From Patescibacteria group bacterium (lineage in GTDB: Bacteria; Patescibacteriota; Minisyncoccia; CAIUEV01; JAHKAQ01), in the NCBI GenBank assembly GCA_018825765.1, contig JAHKAQ010000108.1, forward strand, positions 1-16,797: 16,797 bases of DNA, given 5' to 3'. The stretch's first letter is position 1, and every line of letters begins with the position of its first letter. The position numbers were made by a program, and so were the translations under genes. The notes below the pieces were generated by a model. It searched no databases. It was given only the letters and a program-made list of their open reading frames with translations, and was not told the DNA's origin. Below, piece by piece: positions 6,157 to 14,300 of the stretch.

Positions 6157-6178
6157 TTATTTCATTTAGCTTTATGAT
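6150..6178 (+). promoter_or_regulatory. Candidate promoter of the phosphorylase/glycerate kinase genes
   Basis: TTTACA (6150-6155), a 17-bp spacer and TATGAT (6173-6178) predict transcription from about 6185 with a 50-base leader. The -35 hexamer shares five base pairs with the -35 of the divergent surface-protein promoter, so the two cannot easily be bound by polymerase together. Confidence 0.6.
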
Positions 6179-6215
6179 ATGTCCATTGCCATATTTTTTT
6201 CCTTTCTATATCATA
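6173..6215. promoter_or_regulatory. Inverted repeat over the -10 box, possible operator
   Basis: TATGATAT (6173-6180) and its exact inverse ATATCATA (6208-6215) are 27 bp apart; the first half covers the plus-strand -10 box. A 7-base direct repeat ATCATAC follows at 6210-6216 and 6220-6226. The region is very A/T-rich, so chance is a real alternative, and no regulator gene is nearby. Confidence 0.3.
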
Positions 6216-6235
6216 CATAATCATACTATATTTAT

Positions 6236-8014
6236 ATGATTCCAAAAATACATCGGGATAAGATAAAAACTGAACTAAAAAACATTTACGGACCGGCTCT
6301 GGCCAAAAAATTTAACCAGCCGTTATTCGACCAAATAAAAAAATACATCAGCAGAAACAAGGTCGACGTTTCAAAAAACCTCAAATACCGGGCCCTTGAA
6401 CGCCTTACTGAAAAAACCTCCATCGTCATAACCTACGGCGACACCATCCGAAGAAAACCCGGCCACCACCTCAAAGCTTTCAGTAAATTCGCCAAAAAAT
6501 ATCTCAAAGGAAAGATGAATACCGTGCACATCCTGCCCTTTTATCCCTATTCCTCGGATCGTGGATTTTCCGTAAAAAATTATACCCAGGTTGATCCCAA
6601 AATAGGCACCTGGCAGGATGTTTCCCAGCTTGGCAAAAATTTCAATTTGATGTTTGATCTCGTGCTTAATCACGCTTCGGTTAAAGGCGAATGGTTTCAA
6701 AAATTCTTAAAGCAGGAACCTGGATACGAAAACTTTTTTATCCATTTTCAAAAAAAAGACGCCATTCCCAAACCTCAATTCGACAAAATCCTAAGACCCC
6801 GCACCAACAAACTTCTAACCGAATTTAAGACAAAAAATAATCAGGTGATTTATGTCTGGACCACCTTTAGCGCCGACCAGGCCGACCTTAATTACAGTGA
6901 CCCTCAAGTACTTCTAGAAGTAATAAAAGTTCTTTTGTTTTACTTAGAACAAAGCGTGGACTTTATCCGCCTGGACGCGGTCACCTACGCCTGGAAACAG
7001 CTCGGAACCAACTGCGCCCACCGCCCCCAGGCTCACGCTATCGTTAAGCTCTTCCGCCTTATTCTCAATCTGGTAAAACCCGACACCGCTATTATCACCG
7101 AAACAAACGTGCCTCATAAAGACAATATCACCTACTTTGGCGACGGCTACAACGAGGCCCAGGCCGTTTACAATTTCACCCTGCCTCCCCTTACTTTGCA
7201 CACTTTTCTAACCCAGGATAGCGCCAAGCTTTCCCAGTGGGCCAAAACCCTCCACAAGCCATCGCCTATCACCGCTTATCTTAATTTCCTTGATTCCCAT
7301 GACGGCATTGGCCTGCTCCCGGCCCAAAATATCCTGTCCAAAAAAGAAATAAATTCCCTGGTAAAAACCACCAAAAAACACGGCGGACTCATCGGCTACC
7401 GCGCCAATAACGGCAAAAAAACCCCCTATGAGCTAAACATTACCTGGTTTAGCGCCATCAACCCCAAAAATACCGATTCCACCCAAACCAAAGTCAAACG
7501 CTACCTCGCTTCGCGAGCCGTGGCTTTAAGTCTTCGCGGCATCCCTCATATATATATCCTGGGCCTTTTAAGCGCGGGCAATGACAAAGCCTACGCCCTA
7601 AAAACCAGGATCAACCGCAACATCAACCGGCGAAACCTGGACGAACAATCAGTTCACGACACCTTTGACAGTAAAGGCTGGTCCAGATTTAGAACAGTGT
7701 CCCAGGCGCTTCTCAATCTGTTGGAAATAAGAAGCCAGGAACCGGCTTTTCATCCCGGCGGCAAACAAGTAATTTTGCCAGATAACAAAAACATTTTTTC
7801 ACTAATCAGAATCTCAATTGACAGAAAAACCAATATCCTGGCTCTTATTAACGTAACTAACGCCGAACAAACCTTTAAATTCAACCTGAAAAAACACGCG
7901 CCAAAAGCCACTCAACTAACCGACATAATAACCCAAAAAAACCTGCTCACCGGGAAAAAATCTTTCATAAACATCACTCTGGAGCCCTATGACATTCAGT
8001 GGTGGAAATTCTAG
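6236..8014 (+). CDS. GH13 (subfamily 18-like) sugar phosphorylase, possibly glucosylglycerate phosphorylase
   Basis: A 592-residue glycoside hydrolase of the alpha-amylase clan with the layout of sucrose-phosphorylase-type enzymes, which split an alpha-glucoside with phosphate to glucose 1-phosphate. Signatures in order are HILPFYPYSSDRGFSVKNY, region I FDLVLNH (D141, N145, H146), the nucleophile in FIRLDAVTYAWK (R245, D247), the acid/base in ITETNVPH (E289) and LDSHDGIG (H355 with transition-state Asp D356). No signal peptide is seen, so it acts in the cytoplasm. The downstream neighbour, 89 bases away on the same strand, is glycerate 2-kinase. That favours glucosylglycerate as substrate, since the second product would be glycerate; sucrose or glucosylglycerol cannot be excluded from sequence alone. 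The ATG has no Shine-Dalgarno sequence. Subfamily and substrate are inference; the fold and catalytic residues are clear. Confidence 0.85.
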   Translation: MIPKIHRDKIKTELKNIYGPALAKKFNQPLFDQIKKYISRNKVDVSKNLKYRALERLTEKTSIVITYGDTIRRKPGHHLKAFSKFAKKYLKGKMNTVHILPFYPYSSDRGFSVKNYTQVDPKIGTWQDVSQLGKNFNLMFDLVLNHASVKGEWFQKFLKQEPGYENFFIHFQKKDAIPKPQFDKILRPRTNKLLTEFKTKNNQVIYVWTTFSADQADLNYSDPQVLLEVIKVLLFYLEQSVDFIRLDAVTYAWKQLGTNCAHRPQAHAIVKLFRLILNLVKPDTAIITETNVPHKDNITYFGDGYNEAQAVYNFTLPPLTLHTFLTQDSAKLSQWAKTLHKPSPITAYLNFLDSHDGIGLLPAQNILSKKEINSLVKTTKKHGGLIGYRANNGKKTPYELNITWFSAINPKNTDSTQTKVKRYLASRAVALSLRGIPHIYILGLLSAGNDKAYALKTRINRNINRRNLDEQSVHDTFDSKGWSRFRTVSQALLNLLEIRSQEPAFHPGGKQVILPDNKNIFSLIRISIDRKTNILALINVTNAEQTFKFNLKKHAPKATQLTDIITQKNLLTGKKSFINITLEPYDIQWWKF

Positions 8015-8103
8015 CCAAAAATCCAGCCGGTAAAACTTAAAATTTACTTGTCTAATCCTATCGCAAACGCTACTCTATACTCAAATAATTCAAAGCGTAA
8101 TCC

Positions 8104-9486
8104 ATGCCCGTATTTTTTTCATTACCAAAAAATAAGACCCGACTCGACTCTTTTAATCTTGAAATTATAAAAAGCGGCATCAAAGCCGTGTCTCCGGAAA
8201 TTCTTATTCGCGAAAACCTAAGAATAACTCCTGAAGAATTATCCCTTGGCGCTAACATTTTTTCCACCCGAAAAAAACGCCTGTTCGTAATTGGCATGGG
8301 CAAATCAGCCGCGGAAATGGCTTTTCAGCTGGAAAAAAAACTGGGCCCTAAAATAACCGCCGGCTTAATCATTGGCACCAGCAACCAGCGCCGGTTAAAA
8401 AAAATAAAATTTCTAAAAGGCACTCATCCTTTTCCCAGCTCCCGGAACGTCCTGGCTACTAAAAAAATTCTGGCCTTGAAACGAAAACACAATCTTGGAT
8501 CAGCTGATCTTGTAATCTGCCTCATTTCCGGCGGAGGATCCGCGCTTTTCTGTCTGCCGGCTTTAGGCGTTTCCCTTAAACAAAAACAAGAAACAACCCG
8601 CCTGCTCCTGAAAAGCAAAGCCACAATCCATGAAGTAAACTGCGTGAGAAAACACCTTTCCCAAGTGAAAGGAGGCTTTTTGGCCAGACACTTTGAAAAA
8701 TCAACCCTGATTTCTCTCATTATCTCCGACGTTATCGGCCACAATCTGGACGTTATCGCCTCCGGCCCTACCTATTTTGACTCCACCACTTTCGCGCAGG
8801 CTAAAAACATCCTTAAAAAATACCATCTGTGGAACAAGATTCCAAAAACAGTCAAAAAATACATTCAAGACGGTATTAAAGGAGTCAACCCGGAAACTCC
8901 CAAAAAACTCGTGCCCCGAACCCATAATTTCATAATCGGCGTAAACCAAAAATCACTCGAAGCCATGCGACAAAAAGCCCAAAAACTCGGCTTTAAAGCG
9001 CGAATTATTTTTCACTCCCTGGAAAATGAAGTATCAAAAGCCGCCCGGCTTATCTTTAAAAAAATAACCGCCGAACTGAAAAATAACCGACCCAGCCGTC
9101 CGCTTGCCTTTATTTACGGAGGCGAAACCACGGTCAACGTGGGCCAAAAAAAAGGCCGCGGCGGCCGCAATCAGGAACTCACTCTCCAAATTCTTAAACT
9201 TATCTCAAAAACCGCCAGCGCCTGGCCTAAAAAAAACAATTGGAGTTTCATCTCCTGCGGCACCGACGGCATAGACTACATCAGCCAGGCTTCCGGAGGC
9301 ATCATTAACCAGCGCTCAATCAAAGAAATAACCCAAAAAAAACTCAAACTAAATCAATACCTGAAAAACCACGACAGTTTCAATCTCCTGACTCAAATCC
9401 ACGGCATAGTTTCCATCAAAGGTCCAACTAACGCCAACGTGGGCGATATTGGCTGTTTCTTGATAGAATCTTCTGTTGATAATTAA
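8104..9486 (+). CDS. Glycerate 2-kinase (type II, DUF4147/MOFRL family)
   Basis: This enzyme phosphorylates D-glycerate with ATP to 2-phosphoglycerate, which enters lower glycolysis. The 460-residue length fits the family. The N-terminal domain shows GMGKSAAEMA (G64-A70 region), GTHPFPSS, LISGGGSALF (about 140-148) and the family motif NCVRKHLSQVKGG (R182, K183, H184, K189). SDVIGHNLDVIASGPT follows, close to the usual SDVPGDD...SGPT. The C-terminal MOFRL domain has YGGETTVNVGQKKGRGGRNQ, SCGTDGIDY and the closing KGPTNANVGDI (usually TGPTGTNVND). Changes from consensus are small and the enzyme looks active. It lies 89 bases after the phosphorylase gene on the same strand; I see no convincing promoter in that gap, so co-transcription is likely. 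No Shine-Dalgarno sequence precedes the ATG. Confidence 0.93.
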   Translation: MPVFFSLPKNKTRLDSFNLEIIKSGIKAVSPEILIRENLRITPEELSLGANIFSTRKKRLFVIGMGKSAAEMAFQLEKKLGPKITAGLIIGTSNQRRLKKIKFLKGTHPFPSSRNVLATKKILALKRKHNLGSADLVICLISGGGSALFCLPALGVSLKQKQETTRLLLKSKATIHEVNCVRKHLSQVKGGFLARHFEKSTLISLIISDVIGHNLDVIASGPTYFDSTTFAQAKNILKKYHLWNKIPKTVKKYIQDGIKGVNPETPKKLVPRTHNFIIGVNQKSLEAMRQKAQKLGFKARIIFHSLENEVSKAARLIFKKITAELKNNRPSRPLAFIYGGETTVNVGQKKGRGGRNQELTLQILKLISKTASAWPKKNNWSFISCGTDGIDYISQASGGIINQRSIKEITQKKLKLNQYLKNHDSFNLLTQIHGIVSIKGPTNANVGDIGCFLIESSVDN

Positions 9487-9499
9487 AGCCGAATCAATT

Positions 9500-9529
9500 T
9501 TGACTGGCTGGTTATTTTTTAGTTATAAT
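9500..9529 (+). promoter_or_regulatory. Promoter of tRNA-Tyr
   Basis: TTGACT (9500-9505), an 18-bp spacer and a perfect TATAAT (9524-9529) form the best sigma-70-type promoter in the window. The predicted start near 9536 leaves a leader of about 37 bases before the tRNA. Confidence 0.8.
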
Positions 9530-9535
9530 TACTCA

Positions 9536-9558
9536 CGCTAGCTCATGACAATCTAGCG
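9536..9558 (+). other. Hairpin in the 5' leader of tRNA-Tyr
   Basis: CGCTAG (9536-9541) and CTAGCG (9553-9558) pair across an 11-base loop, beginning almost exactly at the predicted transcription start. It could mark a processing site for the precursor or be incidental. Confidence 0.4.
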
Positions 9559-9572
9559 CTTTATGTAAGATC

Positions 9573-9658
9573 GGGTCGGTTGCAGAGCGGTCAAATGCTC
9601 CAGACTGTAAATCTGGCGGCTCACGCCTTCGGGGGTTCGAATCCCTCCCGGCCCACCA
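9573..9658 (+). tRNA. tRNA-Tyr (anticodon GTA), CCA encoded
   Basis: An 86-nt class II cloverleaf: acceptor GGGTCGG/CCGGCCC with one U-G pair, anticodon stem CCAGA/TCTGG with loop CTGTAAA (anticodon GTA), a long variable arm with stem GGC/GCC, T arm GGGGG/CCCTC with loop TTCGAAT, discriminator A, then an encoded CCA (9656-9658). The other two tRNA genes in the window lack an encoded CCA. Confidence 0.97.
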
Positions 9659-9684
9659 AATATCAAGTAAAAAACCTCTTTTTT

Positions 9685-9704
9685 AGCTAAATTTAGCTTT
9701 TTTT
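9685..9704 (+). terminator. Weak terminator after tRNA-Tyr
   Basis: The palindrome AGCTAAATTTAGCT (9685-9698) runs into seven T residues (9698-9704). The stem is A/T-rich, so it is a weak candidate. A second inverted repeat TTTTTGG/CCAAAAA (9711-9717 and 9726-9732) lies between it and the end of the convergent polA gene. Confidence 0.5.
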
Positions 9705-9754
9705 AGGCTATTTTTGGCTTATAAACCAAAAACGCGCTTTTTAATTTTACCTAC

Positions 9755-12643
9755 CTACCTCATCTTCCCCCAATTCCTCCCCCGCTTTAAGTCCACCACC
9801 AGCGGCACCGAAAGGGATGCCGCGCTCTCCATCACCTGCTTTAACTGGCCGGAGATTTTTTTCACCCGGCCTTTTTTTATCTCAAATAAAATTTCATCAT
9901 GCACCGAAAGAATCATTTTTACCTGATCCTCGAATTTATTCTTTATAATAAACTCCCTGACCCGCGCCATGGCCAGCTTCATAATATCCGCGGCCGTGCC
10001 CTGAAGCGGCATGTTGATCGCCATGCGCTCGCCGCTCGCTCTTTGCCGCCAGTTGCGCGCTTTAATTTCAGGCACGTAGCGCCGCCGGCCGAACATAGTT
10101 TCAACATATCCTTTCTCTTTAGCCGTCTGCCGCGCCTCTTCTACGTATTCGAACATCCGGGGAAACTTTTCTTTATATTTCGCGATAAAATCACGCGCCT
10201 GCCCTACTGAAATCCCGGCCGAACGCGCGAAACCAAAAGCGCCCATGCCGTAAATCAGGCCGAAATTCAATGCCTTAGCCGTCCGCCGGATTTCCCCTGT
10301 TACTTCTTTGTCATCCAGGCCATGAATCCTAGCCGCGGTCTCGGTGTGGATGTCTTCTCCCCTTCTAAAAACCCTAAGCATGGTCTTATCCCCGGAATAA
10401 TGAGCCGCCACCCTTAGCTCTATCTGGGAATAATCCGCCGAAACAAGCTCAAACCCGGATCGGGCCACAAAAGCACCTCTTATTCGCTGGCCCTCTTCAG
10501 TTCGAATCGGAATATTCTGCAAATTCGGATTACTGGACGAAAGCCGGCCCGTGCTGGTTATTTCCTGATTAAACTGGGTGTGCAATCTTCCGGTCTCTTT
10601 ATTTATCAATTTTCCTAAAGGTTCAATATAGGTATTCATAAGCTTGGTCAACTCCCGGTATTTCAAAACAAAGCCAACCGCCTCAGACATTGGCGCCAAA
10701 ACTTCAAGCGCTTCGGCCGAAGTAGAATAAAAGCCGCTCTTGCCTTTCTTTATCCCTTCAGTAGAAAGCCCCAGCTTTTCGTAAAAAACGCGCGAAAGCT
10801 GCTGGCTCGAATCCAGGTTAAATTTCCTGCCCGCGATTTTCATCACCTTTGCCCTTATTTTATCAACCTGCCGCCGATATTGAATGGCTAAAATTTCAAG
10901 CTCTTTTTTATCAATCTTCACTCCCTCCATTTCCATATCAACTAAAACACTTACCAAAGGAAGTTCAATCTCCCGATACACAAAACCCAAATCATATTTC
11001 CCGTCGCTTTTCCCGGCCGGCTTGGGAAAAATTCCCATTTTGTTCTGATAACCAACAATATATTCCAGGCCCTGACGCAAATCCATATAAATTTTCTTTA
11101 CCGCGCTTACGCGCTCAGCCAAATATCTCTTGTATATCTCCTCCTCTTTCTGATCTTCTTTTCTGTCAAGCAAAAGCCTGGTTTGTCCCTTTTTTAGCTC
11201 GAGCATTCTGTCCCAGTATTTAAGCTTAAGTTTTTGACCGGCCGCCAGTTTATTTAGGCTTATCTCGCTTCTCCCGCCATTTACCAGATAAGCCATAATC
11301 TTTGCGTCTTCTCTCTTCACGCCCCCATCCTCCAGCCCGGAAATCCCGGCCAGTCTTAAAATCTCAAGCTCCTGCTTGCCGCCGAAAAAAATAACCTTTT
11401 TCGTTTTTAATTTCCCGATCGCGTAGGCCGCCAAATTAAAAAATCCGCCGGCCTCCTGCTGATCTTGACCTTTTTCTAAATCCAAAATAAGAACTTTGTC
11501 GCTTTTTGGTCCGGCAAGCCCCAAATATTTCAAACCGCATTCAAAAACTCCTTTGTCCCATATCTTCTCCAAAGGTCTTGGGAAAAGCGCCATGAAAATC
11601 CCCTTCCCGTCCACGGCTCCCCGGCCCGACGCCTCGCTCAGCCACTTATCAAAATCTTCTTTCCCTTTTGCCTCTATCACCTGAAAATCAAGCCGGCCCG
11701 AATCCTTGCCAGCCGCGCCGGTTTTTATCTTGCTTCCGTCCCCGGCTTTATCCGCGACCAAAACACCGCTCTTTTCCAAACGCTTAATCAAAGACCAGAA
11801 CTCCAGCTCTTCCAGAACCGACTTTACCTCGGCTTGATTATAATCGCCAAACCTGGCTTGCTCCAAATCAAAATCAAGATTCATCTTAACCTGAATCCGC
11901 GCCAGCCGCTGACTTAAATACGCGTCGTCTTTTGATTTTTCAAGCTTTTTTTTCAAAGCGCCGGAAATCTCAGCAAGATTTTCGTAAACTCCGTCCAGGT
12001 TTTCATATTTTTCCAAAAGACCAGCCGCAGTCTTCTGCCCCACTCCAGCCACTCCAGGAATATTATCCGAAGAATCACCGGCCAAAGCCTTAAAATCAAC
12101 AACCTGCTCGGGTAAAACCCCCGTCTTTTTAATCACTTCTTTTTTATCATAAAGCACTGTGTCTTTAGTACCGCGCCGCAAACCAAACACGCGCGTTTTC
12201 TCGTCCACCAGCTGCAGCGTGTCTAAATCCCCGGTCACAATAATCGATTGCATTTCCTTTTTCTTCCCAACTTTCCCGGCTATAGCTCCCACTATGTCGT
12301 CCGCTTCCACGCCCTTTAAGGAAAAAATAGGCACGCTAAAAGCCCGAAGAATCTTCTTTACCAGTGGAATCTGCTCGTAAAGCTCATCCGGCGCTCTTTT
12401 TCGCTTGGCTTTGTATCCATCAAAAGCCTTGTGGCGAAAAGTCTTTTCCTTTCTGTCGAAACAGGCAGCCGCGTAATCCGGTTTAAACTCGTCCAGAACT
12501 TTCAAAAAAACCAGCATAAAACCGTAAACCGCGTTAGTAAGCACTCCTTTTTTCGTTCTAAGCGTGTCTGGTAAAGCGTGAAAAGCCCGATGCACCAAAG
12601 CGTTTCCATCGATTATGATAATCGTTTTATTTTTTTGTTTCAT
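9755..12643 (-). CDS. polA: DNA polymerase I, proofreading domain degenerate
   Basis: A 962-residue repair and Okazaki-fragment polymerase. The N-terminal 5' nuclease domain (about 1-300) has IIIIDGNAL (D12), GVEADDIVGA (E113, D115, D116) and the DNA-binding DSSDNIPGVAGVGQKTA. The middle section (about 310-560) corresponds to the 3'-5' exonuclease fold, but the expected DxE motif reads GAVDGKGIF, so the metal-binding residues appear lost, as in Thermus PolA. The polymerase domain carries motif A SADYSQIELR (D737), motif B RRTAKALNFGLIYGMG and motif C VHDEILFE (D916, E917). SSSNPNLQNIP and FNLDSSQQLS are also present. It starts inside the end of tsaE (17-bp overlap), so the two are co-transcribed and probably translationally coupled. 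Slightly longer than E. coli PolA (928). No strong Shine-Dalgarno sequence. Confidence 0.97.
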   Translation of the reverse strand: MKQKNKTIIIIDGNALVHRAFHALPDTLRTKKGVLTNAVYGFMLVFLKVLDEFKPDYAAACFDRKEKTFRHKAFDGYKAKRKRAPDELYEQIPLVKKILRAFSVPIFSLKGVEADDIVGAIAGKVGKKKEMQSIIVTGDLDTLQLVDEKTRVFGLRRGTKDTVLYDKKEVIKKTGVLPEQVVDFKALAGDSSDNIPGVAGVGQKTAAGLLEKYENLDGVYENLAEISGALKKKLEKSKDDAYLSQRLARIQVKMNLDFDLEQARFGDYNQAEVKSVLEELEFWSLIKRLEKSGVLVADKAGDGSKIKTGAAGKDSGRLDFQVIEAKGKEDFDKWLSEASGRGAVDGKGIFMALFPRPLEKIWDKGVFECGLKYLGLAGPKSDKVLILDLEKGQDQQEAGGFFNLAAYAIGKLKTKKVIFFGGKQELEILRLAGISGLEDGGVKREDAKIMAYLVNGGRSEISLNKLAAGQKLKLKYWDRMLELKKGQTRLLLDRKEDQKEEEIYKRYLAERVSAVKKIYMDLRQGLEYIVGYQNKMGIFPKPAGKSDGKYDLGFVYREIELPLVSVLVDMEMEGVKIDKKELEILAIQYRRQVDKIRAKVMKIAGRKFNLDSSQQLSRVFYEKLGLSTEGIKKGKSGFYSTSAEALEVLAPMSEAVGFVLKYRELTKLMNTYIEPLGKLINKETGRLHTQFNQEITSTGRLSSSNPNLQNIPIRTEEGQRIRGAFVARSGFELVSADYSQIELRVAAHYSGDKTMLRVFRRGEDIHTETAARIHGLDDKEVTGEIRRTAKALNFGLIYGMGAFGFARSAGISVGQARDFIAKYKEKFPRMFEYVEEARQTAKEKGYVETMFGRRRYVPEIKARNWRQRASGERMAINMPLQGTAADIMKLAMARVREFIIKNKFEDQVKMILSVHDEILFEIKKGRVKKISGQLKQVMESAASLSVPLVVDLKRGRNWGKMR

Positions 12644-13082
12644 CTTTAAAATTTATTCTTATCTCTCTTGTCCTCTCGTTCACCACTCTAAATCTAATCT
12701 CTATTCTTTGTTTAGGCAAAATCTCTTCCAGCTTATCCGCCCATTCAACAACCACTACTCCCTGCTTGTCGCCCAGCCATTCTTCAAAACCCAAATCCCT
12801 TAATTCTCTAGCCCGGCTTAACCGATAGCAATCTATATGGTATAATCTTCTAATTTTCCCGTTAGCTCCTTTTTTTAAATAATAAACCTTTAAAATGTTA
12901 AAAGTGGGACTGTTCAATCTTCCCCTTACCCCAAATCCCCGGGCCATGCCCTGGGCAAAAGTCGTCTTACCGCTTCCCAACTCCCCGAACAAACAAACCA
13001 CCTCACCACCAGAAAGCTTCTTGGAAAACTCCCCTCCGGCCTTTTTCATCAAAATCTCGGATTTTACAATATTTTTTTCCAA
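12627..13082 (-). CDS. tsaE: TsaE, ATPase of the tRNA t6A37 synthesis complex
   Basis: A 151-residue P-loop ATPase that works with TsaB and TsaD to make N6-threonylcarbamoyladenosine at position 37 of ANN-decoding tRNAs. The Walker A is GELGSGKTT (residues 33-41, K39). NSPTFNILKVY, YHIDCYRL and VVVVEWADKLEEILP are the other family motifs. The start is TTG at 13082: a stop lies three codons upstream, the next ATG is residue 12, and starting there would remove part of the N-terminal strand (KSEILMKKAGGEFSKKL) that the family conserves. The gene overlaps the start of polA by 17 bp. It is divergent from the DHH-like gene, 79 bases away. TsaB and TsaD are not in the window. Confidence 0.95.
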   Translation of the reverse strand: MEKNIVKSEILMKKAGGEFSKKLSGGEVVCLFGELGSGKTTFAQGMARGFGVRGRLNSPTFNILKVYYLKKGANGKIRRLYHIDCYRLSRARELRDLGFEEWLGDKQGVVVVEWADKLEEILPKQRIEIRFRVVNERTREIRINFKDETKK

Positions 13083-13161
13083 ATTTGACTATAAAAATTT
13101 ATCTGTTATTCTACCTTAACGCTTACAGAATTTTTTAAAAAAAATACTCCTAAAACACAAA

Positions 13162-14283
13162 ATGAAAACCAATAAAGAAGAATTCCTGGCTCAAATCAAG
13201 AAAACTCAATATCCAATTATTATTCTACCTGATATTTCCAATAAAGAAACTACCTGCGCCGCCCTGGGACTCTACAATATCTTGAAAAATCACACCAAAA
13301 AAATCGACATTGTCTCCTACAAAAAACAAGATCCGCAAATTTCTTTTCTCACCGGTTACGACTCAATTAAAGATAAAATCGAGCACTCAAGAAACTTCCT
13401 TCTTTCTTTTGACACTAGTCAAAATCCCATTAAAAACATCCATTGGGAGGAAAAACAAAACCGCTTAAATATCTTTATTACCCCCAAAACCGGCTCCATC
13501 AGCCCCAAAGACTTTTCTTTTGCTCCGGGAAAATACTGCTATGACTTAGTGATCGTTTTAGGCGCGGCTGAACTTCAATACGTGGGCGCTTGTTACGAAA
13601 AAAACGCCGACCTTTTCTTTGATCTGCCCATAATAAACATTGACTATCACATTTCCAACGAACAATACGGCCAGGTAAATATCCTGGACGTCAAAGCTTC
13701 GGGCAATTCAGAAATAGTGGCTAACGTCTTTCTTGAGGAACAAACGCCCATGCCTCAACCAGCCGCCGACTGTTTCTACGCCGGAATCCTGGAAGCCACT
13801 GAAAGCTTCCAAACGCCCCGCACCACCCCTAAAACCTTAAACACCGCGGCTAATCTTATTGACAGCGGCGCTGATCATAAAAAAATAACCCGCAGTCTCT
13901 ACAAAACCCAAAACATTAAAACCATTAAACTTTGGGGCCAGCTTATGGCGCGTCTCAAATACCTGTCCTCTATCAACTTGGCCTGGATTTCCATAAACCC
14001 CGAAGAGATCCCTGACGCGCGCGTCACCACCCAGAAATTACGCTCCATTTTTGATAAAATAAGAAACAGCTACTCAAAAGCCGGCACTTTAATGCTTCTT
14101 TGGCAAACCAAACAGCACTTAACCCGCGGGCTTATCCAAAACTCTAACCGCGAACTTTTAAAAGATCTTTTAAAAGGAATTGAATGGGGCAACGCCATCA
14201 TCTTTGAATTCAACAGCCCCTTGTCCGTATCGGAAAAAAAGATTATAAAAATATTAGAGCAAGGCTACAAAATAGAGAGTTAA
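13162..14283 (+). CDS. Degenerate DHH-family (NrnA-like) protein
   Basis: A 373-residue protein with the outline of DHH phosphoesterases such as NrnA, which degrade short RNA or pAp, but with broken catalytic motifs. The usual H-x-x-PDgDaxGS near the N-terminus reads ILPDISNKETTCAALGL (D24 kept, second Asp and Gly-Ser lost). The DHH triad reads NIDYHISN (D161, Y162, H163). A strand that normally ends in Asp reads LVIVLGAAEL (G134). The downstream pattern INIDxHxSNxxYGxxNILDVKASGNSEI and GILEATESFQTPRTTPKTLNTAANLIDSGAD is well kept, so the fold is probably intact. The loss of several metal ligands suggests a non-catalytic role, for example nucleotide or nucleic-acid binding; this is inference. 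No Shine-Dalgarno sequence; divergent from tsaE. Confidence 0.75.
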   Translation: MKTNKEEFLAQIKKTQYPIIILPDISNKETTCAALGLYNILKNHTKKIDIVSYKKQDPQISFLTGYDSIKDKIEHSRNFLLSFDTSQNPIKNIHWEEKQNRLNIFITPKTGSISPKDFSFAPGKYCYDLVIVLGAAELQYVGACYEKNADLFFDLPIINIDYHISNEQYGQVNILDVKASGNSEIVANVFLEEQTPMPQPAADCFYAGILEATESFQTPRTTPKTLNTAANLIDSGADHKKITRSLYKTQNIKTIKLWGQLMARLKYLSSINLAWISINPEEIPDARVTTQKLRSIFDKIRNSYSKAGTLMLLWQTKQHLTRGLIQNSNRELLKDLLKGIEWGNAIIFEFNSPLSVSEKKIIKILEQGYKIES

Positions 14284-14300
14284 GGAGAAAAAAAAGAAAA

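Noticed and set aside
8048..8081. A separate promoter for glycerate 2-kinase (TTGTCT...TATACT)
   Set aside because: The spacer is 22 bp, well outside the usual 16-18, and no extended -10 compensates.
9899..12380. Several plus-strand frames of 60-124 codons
   Set aside because: All are antisense to polA, which is continuous with every expected polymerase motif. None has recognisable domains.
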